A stretch of 16,713 nt of DNA from Limnoglobus sp. (GCA_025353985.1 JANXNT010001161.1:1-16713), one strand, 5' to 3'; positions 1 to 7,599 are shown, counted from the stretch's first letter. The notes: generated by a model from the sequence alone, not told the origin. Made by a program: numbers and translations.

Positions 1-928
1 CGTGGACGCGGTAGGTGTAGCCTTTGCCCGGTGCAGTGTCCCCGGCGAACTCGAAATGGACGTTCCCCACACCCGCGTCTTTGACCCGCTTGAGTTCGTC
101 GGCTGCGACATCGCCAGGCAGGCGATTCGCATACGCTTCGACCAATTTCCACAACGTCGCTTGCTGTTCGGCCGTCAAAGATTTCGAAGCAATGCCGACC
201 ATCTCGCCAACGGCCGCATCGGCTTGGCCTTCCTTGATTTCCGGCAACTGTTTCGCCTGCTTCGCGGTTTTCACCTGCGTGTCGTTCAACGATTGAATCA
301 GCTCCTTAGCCAAATCTTCGATCTCCGGTAAAGTTCGTAGGCCCTTCTTGTCGCCCGATTTCACTTCGGCGGGGTTTGAGCCGAACAACACCGGTGATGC
401 GGCAACGACTTCGCCTTTTTCGAGCGTGAAGTTGATCGACATATGGTGCCCTTCGAGTCGCCAGCCCCATTTGCCAGTGTTCGACGGTTCGCCGAAGATA
501 CTCACGAAGTACCAGCTCGGGTTGCGCGTCATCGCACCGGTGGTGCCTTCGAAATCGCGAAGGATGCCTTCGAGGCTCATGATCGTCGTTGCTTGCTCGT
601 AGCCCTTCGTACTCAGTCCGGATTTCAAAATCGCGATCGCGGCGGACTTCTGCTCAGCGTTCATCTCCTCTATGCGAACGCCCTTGCGGGTGAAGTTCTT
701 TTGCTTGTCCTGTTGAGGCGTGAAGTACCACGCTTCGCGGTGTGGATCGTCGTATTCGAACATCGCTTTCTTGCGAAGTTCCGGCGGCAGTGTACCGAGA
801 AACGCGTTCGCGGCCTCGGCCATCTTCGCCCCGCTCGGCTTCGCCGACTGCGCGACGAGTGCCACCGAAATGACTACCGCGACCGTCGCAGCGAGGAAGA
901 AAGGTCGTGCCATACGAGAGAGAGCCAT
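1..928 (-). CDS. Exported DUF3500 family protein (3' end outside the window)
   Basis: The reverse strand is open from an ATG at 928 to the window edge, giving about 309 residues with no stop. Residues 1-30 form a signal peptide: a short basic start (MALSRMARPFF), a hydrophobic stretch to about residue 25, then VAQSAKPSGAK. The mature part has motifs I associate with DUF3500: EYDDPHREAWYFTP, GLSTKGYEQATTIMSLE, and NPSWYFVSIFGEP followed by WGWRLEGHHMSINF. That family is of unknown function and common in exported proteins of planctomycetes and other bacteria. A second in-frame ATG at 913 is possible; neither has a clear Shine-Dalgarno sequence. The family call rests on recalled motif similarity, with no search behind it. 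No enzymatic role can be assigned. Confidence 0.8.
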   Translation of the reverse strand, partial: MALSRMARPFFLAATVAVVISVALVAQSAKPSGAKMAEAANAFLGTLPPELRKKAMFEYDDPHREAWYFTPQQDKQKNFTRKGVRIEEMNAEQKSAAIAILKSGLSTKGYEQATTIMSLEGILRDFEGTTGAMTRNPSWYFVSIFGEPSNTGKWGWRLEGHHMSINFTLEKGEVVAASPVLFGSNPAEVKSGDKKGLRTLPEIEDLAKELIQSLNDTQVKTAKQAKQLPEIKEGQADAAVGEMVGIASKSLTAEQQATLWKLVEAYANRLPGDVAADELKRVKDAGVGNVHFEFAGDTAPGKGYTYRVH

Positions 929-1418
929 GTTCGCGCCCGATGAGTGTACAAGGAAAAGCCGTGTCAGCGAAGATACGCCAACGGTACGCTCGTGTGAACC
1001 CTTAATTCGTTTCGACTTGCAAAACAACAACCTGCGTTCGGATCAATTTCACCTCACCCACACGATTTCCCGAAGTCAATAAGTTTGCGTTTAATTGACG
1101 TAAGTCGACTTTTGCCCACTGTCACGGACGTACTCCAAAGTGTCGCGAAATGACACAGAAAAGGCGCGCCGTGACATAGAAAAGGCGCGCACGGTCGATT
1201 TTTGGTCGCAAAATGACGCGAAACGGTCAGTACTTCCCGCGAGTGTCTCAATAACGGCCCTCGCCGCAAACCCTGTAATGAGTGCGAGATACGCCAAAAT
1301 CGCCCGGAACCGAGACGCGATTTGCGATCAAAAAGGGGCTTATTGAGACGAAAAAACACCCGAAAACACGGTTTTGGACTGTTCGCAATTCGGACTTACG
1401 TCAATTATGAGAGGCGTT
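929..1418. other. 490-bp gap with upstream region and repeat copy A
   Basis: No convincing gene lies here. Bases 929-1050 would carry the promoter of the leftward DUF3500 gene, but I could not fix a -35/-10 pair. Most of the rest (about 1055-1406) is a dispersed repeat, described separately. Open frames across the repeat are ruled out as genes because the second copy carries indels that break them. Confidence 0.7.
1055..1406 (-). repeat. Dispersed ~306-bp element, copy A (TIR-bounded core 1097-1402)
   Basis: The core is bounded by perfect inverted 10-mers, GACGTAAGTC at 1097-1106 and GACTTACGTC at 1393-1402. Its reverse complement aligns along its length with 7967-8271 (305 bp): both ends match closely, the middle less well. 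TA dinucleotides at 1092-1093 and 1406-1407 would fit a TA target duplication, but copy B lacks them. Similarity continues past the left end: AGTCAATAAGTTT at 1074-1086 recurs inverted at 8282-8294. The core contains three ~21-bp units with consensus GCGCCTTTTCTGTGTCAT. It may be a MITE-like non-autonomous element or an intergenic repeat of another kind. Confidence 0.8.
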
Positions 1419-2345
1419 TTATGGGGCTGATTTGAGCACGCGCTCGATCCATTGGCGGATTTCGCCGATGGCGGCTCCCATACCGAACGAGCAATTCGGC
1501 GTGGCACTACCGCTCTTTCGCTCGTCGACGATGATCATTCCGCTCGTGAGTTCGCCTCTCGTTTCGACATCAACGACTTTCGGCTGCGTACTAATCGAAC
1601 CAGGCAGCGCAAGAGCGGCGATGCCGAGAACGTCTTTGAGGTGGAACCCTTCGATGCCGTAAAGGTGAGAACTCGCGCGGATACCGTACGGCACAACCTT
1701 CCGCAAGAACTGGCAAGTTCGCGAATCCGGGTTCGGCAGTTCGAGCAACTCCGTAGGCGAAAGTACCAGTTTCCGCGTCACATCGAGTGGGATCAAGATC
1801 GGGTCGGCGGCGGAGCGCAACACCCGCCGTGCGGAATCGGGATCGAGCCAAAAGTGAAACTCCGCCATCGGTGCGGCATTGCCCGGCTCGCGGTGCGTGC
1901 CACCGACAATGACGACGCGATCGATCAGCCGTGGCAGTTCCGGATCGCGAATAAACGCTTGCGCCAAAGTCGTCGCGGGGCCGAGGCAGATGATCGACAC
2001 TTCGCGTGGGTCTTGCCGAACGAGGTCGATAATCGCTTTATCCGCAGTCGGATGCTGGTGCTTGGTGGTGACAGGAAACTGCACGCCACCGAGGCCACCA
2101 GGGCCGTGCAGGGCCGTGCCGTCGCGCTCGTATTTCATCGGCAGCGCGGTGGCTGTGCGCGGCCACTTCTGCGGTTCGAGTTGATCGATCAGCACAAGGA
2201 CATTCGCCGACGCCTGCTCCGCCGAGACGTTCCCGGCACAGGGGATTAACCCCACGACATCGAGGCTCGGGTCGTGGAGTGCTAGCGCGATTGCGAAGGC
2301 GGTATCGATGCCCGGATCGGCGATCAGGATGACTTTTCGCGGCAT
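1419..2345 (-). CDS. Inosine/uridine-preferring nucleoside hydrolase family protein, atypical metal site
   Basis: A 308-residue protein of the usual length for nucleoside hydrolases, which cleave the N-glycosidic bond of ribonucleosides. Family landmarks are in order: an N-terminal DPGID loop (residues 10-14), GNVSAEQ (38-44, with the substrate-binding Asn39), HGPGGLGG (80-87), GNAAPMAEFHFWLDP (155-169) and HLKDVLGIA near 235-243. It departs from the family at key positions. The usual DxDPGxDD reads IADPGIDT, so the Asp15 metal ligand is Thr15. AEFN is AEFH. The HD pair near the C-terminus is KD. Catalysis on ordinary nucleosides is therefore uncertain. ATG 2345 was chosen because it puts the DPGID loop at its normal place; an ATG at 2426 would overlap trpD by 46 bases. 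The gene lies 35 bases behind trpD and is probably co-transcribed with it. Confidence 0.85.
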   Translation of the reverse strand: MPRKVILIADPGIDTAFAIALALHDPSLDVVGLIPCAGNVSAEQASANVLVLIDQLEPQKWPRTATALPMKYERDGTALHGPGGLGGVQFPVTTKHQHPTADKAIIDLVRQDPREVSIICLGPATTLAQAFIRDPELPRLIDRVVIVGGTHREPGNAAPMAEFHFWLDPDSARRVLRSAADPILIPLDVTRKLVLSPTELLELPNPDSRTCQFLRKVVPYGIRASSHLYGIEGFHLKDVLGIAALALPGSISTQPKVVDVETRGELTSGMIIVDERKSGSATPNCSFGMGAAIGEIRQWIERVLKSAP

Positions 2346-2380
2346 GACGGTATCCGTGCTTGAGGGGGCGACACCGCATT

Positions 2381-3439
2381 TTACCGTATCTGGCTCAACC
2401 GTTCCAACAGGTTTCGCACCGCCCATGTATCAATTGCAGACGCGGCGAGTGCCACACCGTCCTTAAGCGTAGCCACTTTGTTGGCCGTCCAAAGTGCCGC
2501 CGCCGCGTTGACGAGAACGATCCGCCGCGCGGGTCCATCTTCGTTTGCGAACACGGAACGAATGATGGCCACGCTCGCCGCGGGATCTTCGGCACGGATA
2601 CTATTGAGCGATTCGATGGAGAAACCGAAGTCTCGCGGGTGCCACTCGCGTTCTTGGATCGTCGTGCCTTCGACGATTCGCACCCGTGTGGCGGTCGCCA
2701 ACGTGACTTCATCAAGGCCATCGTGGCCCGACACCAATACTGAGCGCGTGGTCCCGAGTTTTGCAATGGCCCCAGCGAGTGGGTCGAGCAGTTCGGGTTT
2801 GCCAACACCGAGGAGCTGGAACTCCGCCGAAGCAGGGTTCGCGAGTGGGCCGAGCAGGTTGAACACGGTGCGAATGCCGAGATTCCGTCGCAGTTTCGCG
2901 ACATTCGCCATGCCACTATGGAAGTGTGGCGCGAAGCAGAACGCGAACCCGAGTTCGTCCAAACAGCGTTGCGACCACTCGACACCCGAGTCGATTGCAA
3001 GGCCGAGTTCGCGAAAAGCATCGGCACTACCAGACCGGCTCGAAACGGCGCGGTTGCCATGTTTCACGACGGTCAACCCCGCTGCCGCCACAACGATAGC
3101 GGATGCCGAGCTGATGTTGAAAGTACCACTATCGTCGCCACCGGTACCACACGTATCGAGCACGGGTCGCGATTTGGGTTCGAGCCGAATCATCTGTTCG
3201 CGTAGTGCCGTCGCTGCCCCGGCAATCTCCCCCGCCGTTTCGCCTTTCATGCGTAGCGCCGTCAGAAAACTCGCCGCAAACGCATCGTCGACGCGGCCAG
3301 AAAGCAGGTCGCGAACCGCCTCTGCAATCACGCTCGGCGGAAGTTCGACCCGACTGAGCAGGCCGTTCATCGCTTCGGAAAACCATACTGGACGTTCGGA
3401 TTCCACGCAATCTCCCATTGGGGCATGCCGGTTCGACAT
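2381..3439 (-). CDS. trpD: Anthranilate phosphoribosyltransferase
   Basis: This enzyme transfers the phosphoribosyl group of PRPP to anthranilate, the second step of tryptophan synthesis, in the cytosol. Signature motifs counted from the ATG at 3439 are the PRPP-binding DTCGTGGDDSGTFNIS (95-110), KHGNRAVSSRSGSAD (126-140), RRNLGIRTVFNLLGPLANP in the middle, and HDGLDEV, whose acidic pair binds magnesium. An N-terminal helical segment (LLSGRVDDAFAASFLTALRMKGET) is typical of the fold. Length is 352 residues, a normal size. The frame extends to a TTG at 3484, but ATG 3439 is preferred; ATG 3418 or 3370 are alternatives and no start has a strong Shine-Dalgarno site. No other trp gene is adjacent. 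It diverges from lexA across a short palindrome-bearing gap. Confidence 0.95.
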   Translation of the reverse strand: MSNRHAPMGDCVESERPVWFSEAMNGLLSRVELPPSVIAEAVRDLLSGRVDDAFAASFLTALRMKGETAGEIAGAATALREQMIRLEPKSRPVLDTCGTGGDDSGTFNISSASAIVVAAAGLTVVKHGNRAVSSRSGSADAFRELGLAIDSGVEWSQRCLDELGFAFCFAPHFHSGMANVAKLRRNLGIRTVFNLLGPLANPASAEFQLLGVGKPELLDPLAGAIAKLGTTRSVLVSGHDGLDEVTLATATRVRIVEGTTIQEREWHPRDFGFSIESLNSIRAEDPAASVAIIRSVFANEDGPARRIVLVNAAAALWTANKVATLKDGVALAASAIDTWAVRNLLERLSQIR

Positions 3440-3506
3440 CGCTAAATTACGTTTCCGATGAGGAAAGCGAAGTTTTTCGCACAAATCTCGTTTATTAGTG
3501 GACGGT

Positions 3507-3529
3507 TGTGTAATATACTTCTTTACACA
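3507..3529. promoter_or_regulatory. Palindromic operator candidate in the trpD-lexA divergent region
   Basis: TGTGTAA (3507-3513) and TTACACA (3523-3529) form a perfect inverted repeat around nine AT-rich bases that contain TATACT, a plausible -10 element. It lies 61-90 bases before the lexA start and about 70-90 before the trpD start. LexA proteins usually repress their own gene by binding such a palindrome, so a LexA operator is the natural guess. The sequence does not match the LexA boxes I know (CTGT-N8-ACAG, GAAC-N4-GTTC, GTTC-N7-GTTC). Planctomycete boxes are less familiar to me, so the assignment is inference. Confidence 0.5.
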
Positions 3530-3596
3530 GTCGAAGGGTGTTCAGTTCTGTGGATTGACACCTCTTCGTTACCCTCACACCAACACGGAAATGGCG

Positions 3597-4208
3597 ATGA
3601 ACGAACAGAATCCACTTACGGAAAAACAGAAGCTCATTCTGGATTACATCAGCGAGCACATCCAGAACATGGGCTACCCACCCACGATCCGCGACATCTG
3701 CGGGGCGTTTGAAATCAAGTCGCCGAATGGGGTGATGTGTCACCTTCGCGCCCTCGAAAAGAAAGGAAAAATCACACGTAACCTGAAATTGTCGCGTGGA
3801 ATCACCATCGAAGGCGTCTCGATCGGTGGCTTCAGCATCCCGCTTCTCGGCATCGTTGCGGCGGGTAAAGCGATCGAGGCCGTCGAACAAAACGAGCGTC
3901 TGGAACTCAAAGATTTGTTCCCGATGCAGAACGTCTATGCCCTCAAAGTGCGTGGCACATCAATGATCGAGGGCCAGATCGCCGATGGTGATTACGTGCT
4001 AATCCGTCGCCAAGAAACCGCCGACAACGGTCAAAAAGTCGTCGCGATGGTCGATCGAGCGATGACGCTGAAGAAATATTATCAGCGAAAGGATTTCGTC
4101 GAACTCGTACCGATGAACAGCACTATGACCGCAATTCGCGTCGATCCGAAAGTCAACGATATTCAGATCCTCGGCGTACTCGTCGGCGTCGTACGCAAGT
4201 GCATGTAA
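3597..4208 (+). CDS. lexA: LexA repressor (SOS regulator, S24 autoprotease)
   Basis: LexA represses DNA-damage genes and inactivates itself by RecA-stimulated self-cleavage. Numbering is from the ATG at 3597 (203 residues). The N-terminus holds the winged helix-turn-helix (LTEKQKLILDYI, then YPPTIRDICGAF and GVMCHLRALEKKGKI). A linker leads to the scissile Ala-Gly (GIVAAGKAIE, residues 89-90). Ser122 in RGTSMIEGQIADGDYV and Lys159 in AMTLKKYY form the catalytic dyad. The frame is open upstream to 3498, but the family N-terminus starts here. ATG 3597 has GGAA six bases before it; ATG 3591, two codons earlier, abuts that GGAA. Autoregulation through the palindrome at 3507-3529 is likely but inferred. 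No recA, imuB or dnaE2 cassette is adjacent. Confidence 0.95.
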   Translation: MNEQNPLTEKQKLILDYISEHIQNMGYPPTIRDICGAFEIKSPNGVMCHLRALEKKGKITRNLKLSRGITIEGVSIGGFSIPLLGIVAAGKAIEAVEQNERLELKDLFPMQNVYALKVRGTSMIEGQIADGDYVLIRRQETADNGQKVVAMVDRAMTLKKYYQRKDFVELVPMNSTMTAIRVDPKVNDIQILGVLVGVVRKCM

Positions 4209-4219
4209 AGCTCAGAAAC

Positions 4220-4241
4220 GCACCGCTTGCGGTGCAAGTTT
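4220..4241 (+). terminator. Weak terminator candidate after lexA
   Basis: Twelve bases after the lexA stop, GCACCG and CGGTGC form a 6-bp stem around CTTG, followed by AAGTTT. An upstream AAAC could extend the stem past a bulge. The U-tract is short, so termination is plausible but not strong. Confidence 0.4.
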
Positions 4242-4325
4242 CAACGAAAATCGCGTCATCCTTTTAAGCAACGCGGGCAAGCGTCGAATAGCGGGTGCGA
4301 TCATCCTCCCAATGGAGTGCCCACC

Positions 4326-4610
4326 GTGAGCCGACACTTTGAAATTCTCTTCGTTGTAATCACTTCCCATATCGCAACAGCACAATCGCTACCACCGGTC
4401 GATCCTGCTTTGACGGTGTTGGTCCGTGATCTGCTAATCGAGCATATGCCGAAGCCGTTGGTGGAAACGCACGAGAATTGGGACAAACAACGTGTAGTGA
4501 CTGTCGGAGTCAAACTCCACCGGTATTGGCTCGAAACGCAGCGTGACCTCTGCAACGATGGCCATTGGCACCGGCTAAAGATCGGGCCCGCGACACAGAA
4601 AACACGATGA
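4326..4610 (+). CDS. Exported protein of unknown function, 5' part of an apparently frameshifted gene
   Basis: GTG 4326 follows GGAG at about 9 bases and opens a 94-residue frame. It begins with a signal-peptide-like stretch (FEILFVVITSHIATAQS) and continues as VDPALTVLVRDLLIEHMPKPLVETHENWDKQ in short motifs. It runs to NDGHWHRLKIG and then hits TGA at 4608-4610. The frame is open upstream to a TTG at 4227, with no signal-peptide logic. The next frame (-1) continues a protein that reads like the remainder of the same domain. A missing G in the GGG at 4584-4586 would join the two into one exported protein. Alternatively two products are made: the downstream ATG at 4607 overlaps this TGA as ATGA, the classic arrangement for coupled translation. 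I do not recognise the family. Confidence 0.55.
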   Translation: MSRHFEILFVVITSHIATAQSLPPVDPALTVLVRDLLIEHMPKPLVETHENWDKQRVVTVGVKLHRYWLETQRDLCNDGHWHRLKIGPATQKTR

Positions 4611-5242
4611 TGCTTTCCCTGTCGAACATGGTGTCGGAAGAATCGGGGCGAATGACGTTCGATGCGACGATTAGCACGTTGGTGGAACTGAACTTCGAAC
4701 AACAACTCTGGAAGTCTGGCTTCCGCTTGCTGAGCACCGAAACCCGCGCCCGTGCGACGGCAGGGGTTCGGCTGCAATGCGAAGCGACAAATCGATTCGA
4801 ATTCAAGCCGGGAACGGTCGTTCCCGAACTGGTGGTGCGTTTTCGCGTGACGCACGCCGATGTCTTCGTGGACCGCATCATCGTCGAGCGGACGTTGGGC
4901 ATGAACGGCCTGCCCGCACGCACGATTGGCGAAACGGTGCAGAAACTGGTGAAGCGATTCCAGCCCGATCTCGAACGCCAGTTGTTAAACCGTGCGAACG
5001 AGGCCGTTTTGAAGGCCGCCGACACGAAAGAGATCCGCATCGGCTTCCAGAAGCATTTCCTAGCTAGCGAAACAATGATGGTGAGCGAACCAGCCGAACC
5101 GGCTGGCAAATGGTTACTTCGGTCAGGTCCGGCATACGGGTGCGCCGGGAATGATCGCTCCGACGACATTCAACGTTGCACCGACGATGTTTCGAATCGG
5201 CGTGGGTCGCGTCGCTTGGGGATAGTAAATGGCGGCCGGTGA
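4607..5242 (+). CDS. 3' part of the frameshifted exported protein, with a suspect C-terminus
   Basis: The frame is open from 4565. The first well-placed start is the ATG at 4607, overlapping the previous stop, giving 211 residues. The plausible protein core runs to about 5068: beta-rich segments (RMTFDATIST, LWKSGFRLLSTET, RARATAGVRLQCE, GTVVPELVVRFRV), then a helical end (LVKRFQPDLERQLLNRANEAVLKAADTKEIRIGF). This looks like a single domain that needs the preceding 94-residue frame for its export signal. Beyond about 5068 the reading becomes low quality and runs 120 bases antisense into the convergent gene. A hairpin at 5090-5106 sits where a terminator would be, so the original stop has probably been lost or shifted. 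Family unknown to me. Confidence 0.5.
   Translation: MMLSLSNMVSEESGRMTFDATISTLVELNFEQQLWKSGFRLLSTETRARATAGVRLQCEATNRFEFKPGTVVPELVVRFRVTHADVFVDRIIVERTLGMNGLPARTIGETVQKLVKRFQPDLERQLLNRANEAVLKAADTKEIRIGFQKHFLASETMMVSEPAEPAGKWLLRSGPAYGCAGNDRSDDIQRCTDDVSNRRGSRRLGIVNGGR
5090..5106. terminator. Hairpin at the convergent gene junction
   Basis: CCAGCCG (5090-5096) and CGGCTGG (5100-5106) form a perfect 7-bp stem with a three-base loop AAC. It lies 16 bases beyond the stop of the leftward gene ending at 5123. Neither strand has a clear T-run after it, so it is only a candidate terminator. Confidence 0.35.
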
Positions 5243-5692
5243 GTAGACCGGAGTCGGCGGTTCGGCATAGACGACGATGCCTTGTGTCTCCGTGGCGGTC
5301 ACAACGTGGCTGACGTGTGCGAAGCGTTCGAGCGTAGAAGGCAGGTCGGTCGTGGGGATCGAACCCACATGGCGGAACGCTTGCTTCTCGCCGGTTCGGT
5401 CGCTGATCACGAGTCCTTCCGTCATCTCGAACGACGTGGCGAGCGTCTTGCCGCTGGCCGTCTCCGTGTTGACGATCACCGCGACGTATTCGCGTTTCAA
5501 CTTGTCGAGTGCATCGGCGGGAATCGCCTTCACGGCCGCGTCGTCTTTCACCAAGAACACCGCCAGCGGTTTCTTATCGGTGGCGGCTCGCAAGACCGCA
5601 GAACGGTAATCGGGCTGCCATGTCGCCGGTGTAGGAATTCCCGACGCCAACAAGGTCGACAGCGCGAGTGCTGTCAGTGAGGTGGAGAACAT
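5123..5692 (-). CDS. Exported thioredoxin-like protein without a CxxC site
   Basis: ATG 5692 follows AAGGAG at about 10 bases; the frame is open further upstream but without a signal. The product has 189 residues and starts with a signal peptide (MFSTSLTALALSTLLASG). Then comes WQPDYRSAVLRAATDKKPLAVFLVKDD, an arrangement seen in thioredoxin-fold proteins of planctomycetes: Trp, a helix with Ala, then KKPLAVFL as the first strand. The position of the redox CxxC is taken by KDDAA, so disulfide chemistry is not expected. A hydrophobic C-terminal stretch (IVGATLNVVGAIIPGAPV) follows a Tyr/Pro-rich linker (PPTPVYSPAAIYYPQ). Its 3' end overlaps the run-on of the opposite gene by 120 bases; this gene is the better supported of the two. 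Function unknown. Confidence 0.75.
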   Translation of the reverse strand: MFSTSLTALALSTLLASGIPTPATWQPDYRSAVLRAATDKKPLAVFLVKDDAAVKAIPADALDKLKREYVAVIVNTETASGKTLATSFEMTEGLVISDRTGEKQAFRHVGSIPTTDLPSTLERFAHVSHVVTATETQGIVVYAEPPTPVYSPAAIYYPQATRPTPIRNIVGATLNVVGAIIPGAPVCRT

Positions 5693-5918
5693 CAAGCTGA
5701 GACTCCTTGAGTGTGCAAAACGTCCGGCAACGTCCACATGGTGCCAGAGAGTAACAATAGTAGACACAAGCGAGCGAGTTTCAACCACTAAAATGCGCAT
5801 AATCGTTACAAGCGTTGAATTGCAAGCGGATCGGTAAAATTTGTTCGGTACGCACAATTATCCCAAACTGCGCATTACGCACATTTTTCAAGCAGCAGTT
5901 CGCATAATTGGAACGATC

Positions 5919-7385
5919 TCAGACGCGAAGTTGGGCAGTTTGCCCGAGCGAATCGGCGTAACGTTTACGGATCGGTGTCACTTCCGTGTCGATAAACTCG
6001 ACGACTTGTTCCGGCGCGCGGCCGACGAATTGACGAGGCACCAAGATCGATTCGAAATCGACTTTGGAGAACGCCGGGTCCGATTTGAGGCGGTCGAAAA
6101 GCTCCGTCGAGATGCCGATGCCCTGCTTGATGCGTTCGGTGACGGCGTAGCTATGTTCGCGCACCACGTGGTGAATGTGCTGGCGGTCCGCCCCCGACGC
6201 CACGGCGGCCATCATGACGTTCTCCGTTGCCATATACGGGAGGAACTCGCGTACGGTTTTGGCCACGATCGGCTGATTGACAGCGAGGCCATTCGATACG
6301 TTGAGCGCGATGCGCAAGATGGCGTCGGCACACAAGAACGCTTGCGGGATGTACAGCCGGCGGGCTGCGGAATCGTCCAATGTGCGTTCGAGCCACTGCG
6401 TGGCGTGCGTTTGGGCCGCCATCGCGGGAAGGCCCATTAGGAACCGCGACAACGAACACAGCCGTTCCGCTCGCATTGGGTTCCGCTTGTACGCCATCGC
6501 GCTCGAGCCGACTTGCTCGGCTTCCTGCGGCTCATCGACTTCTTGTTTGTGGGCAAGCAAACGCAAGTCTGTGCCCCATTTGTGCGCCGATTGTGCCAGG
6601 CCCGATAGCCCATCGAGGATGTACGAATCGATCTTCCGCGAGTACGTCTGCCCCGTTACCGGGAATATCCGCTCAAACTGCATTTTCTTCGCAACGAGCC
6701 GATCCAGTGCCCGCACTTTCTCGTGATCGCCTTGAAACAGCGCCAGAAAGCTCGCCTGTGTGCCAGTCGTGCCTTTCGCGCCGCGGAACGGCAGCTCGTC
6801 GCGGCGGCGTTCGAGTTCGTGTAAATCGAGCACGAAATCGTAGCACCAAAGCGTTGCGCGTTTGCCGACGGTGGTGAGTTGTGCGGGCTGGAAGTGCGTG
6901 TAACCGAGCGTCGGCTCGTCCTTCCACGTATCCGCAAATCGGGCGAGCGAGTCAATGAGGTTCGCCAGCGATACGCAGACCGCGTTCAGCGATTCGCGCA
7001 TCAAGATCAAGTCCGCATTATCGGTCACGTAGCAAGAGGTTGCGCCGAGGTGGATGATCTCTTTCGCGTTCGGTGCAACTTCGCCGTAAGTGGCAATGTG
7101 CGCCATCACGTCGTGCCGTTTGGCCTTTTCGTGGATCGCGGCCCGTTTCAGGTCGACATCGTCGAGGTGCGTTCGAAGCTCCGCCAACTGTCCGGGTGCG
7201 ATTCGTGGCGAAACGCCATCTGCGGCGGGCAGCCCGAGTTCGTGTTGTGCCTCGGCGAGTGCGAGCCACAGCCGACGCCACGTGCGAAACTTCCGCAACG
7301 GCCCCCAGCGTTCGGCCATTTCGCGGCCGGCGTAACGGGCAATCAGCGGGTTGTCGTACACCAAGTCGGCTTCGAGGTCGGCCAT
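5919..7385 (-). CDS. purB: Adenylosuccinate lyase
   Basis: PurB catalyses two fumarate-releasing steps, SAICAR to AICAR and adenylosuccinate to AMP, in purine synthesis, and works as a cytosolic tetramer. The 488-residue product belongs to the aspartase/fumarase superfamily. Markers are KRHDVMAHI (89-97), GATSCYVTDNAD (114-125), the first catalytic-His region GYTHFQPAQ (161-169), KGTTGTQASF (204-213), and the superfamily signature SSAMAYKRNP (294-303) on the mobile catalytic-serine loop. The length suits the vertebrate-like, longer PurB type. The frame opens with TTG at 7406, but ATG 7385 (MADLEADLVYDNPL) fits family N-termini better; the Shine-Dalgarno site is weak. It runs divergently from the small secreted gene at 7600. 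The 226-base gap to the downstream gene suggests separate transcription. Confidence 0.95.
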   Translation of the reverse strand: MADLEADLVYDNPLIARYAGREMAERWGPLRKFRTWRRLWLALAEAQHELGLPAADGVSPRIAPGQLAELRTHLDDVDLKRAAIHEKAKRHDVMAHIATYGEVAPNAKEIIHLGATSCYVTDNADLILMRESLNAVCVSLANLIDSLARFADTWKDEPTLGYTHFQPAQLTTVGKRATLWCYDFVLDLHELERRRDELPFRGAKGTTGTQASFLALFQGDHEKVRALDRLVAKKMQFERIFPVTGQTYSRKIDSYILDGLSGLAQSAHKWGTDLRLLAHKQEVDEPQEAEQVGSSAMAYKRNPMRAERLCSLSRFLMGLPAMAAQTHATQWLERTLDDSAARRLYIPQAFLCADAILRIALNVSNGLAVNQPIVAKTVREFLPYMATENVMMAAVASGADRQHIHHVVREHSYAVTERIKQGIGISTELFDRLKSDPAFSKVDFESILVPRQFVGRAPEQVVEFIDTEVTPIRKRYADSLGQTAQLRV

Positions 7386-7599
7386 GTCGGAAGAATCCCA
7401 TCGCAACTGGAATCGAATCGGATCGGTCGCGCGGAAACAGTCGTGTTCGTGACCGATTCCAACGATACCTCTGTTTTTGTAGGTTTTTCGCGTGGCACCG
7501 TCCGCAATTCCACTAACGAGCGAAACCGAACCGCCTCTGGGTCATTCGATTGGGGCAGTGGCGACGATGATTCCGGTAGGTTCAACAAGGAGGTTGATG

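Noticed and set aside
1054..1359. 101-residue minus-strand frame containing APFLCH repeats
   Set aside because: It is the translation of repeat copy A. The second copy has frame-breaking indels, so coding is not conserved.
2478..3461. 327-residue plus-strand frame
   Set aside because: It lies antisense within trpD, whose motifs are unambiguous; long antisense frames are common in GC-rich codon-biased DNA.
3439..3484. TTG start for trpD
   Set aside because: The TTG at 3484 lies close to the operator region and adds residues not seen in the family; ATG 3439 is preferred.
5841..6440. 199-residue plus-strand frame
   Set aside because: It lies antisense to purB and resembles no family.
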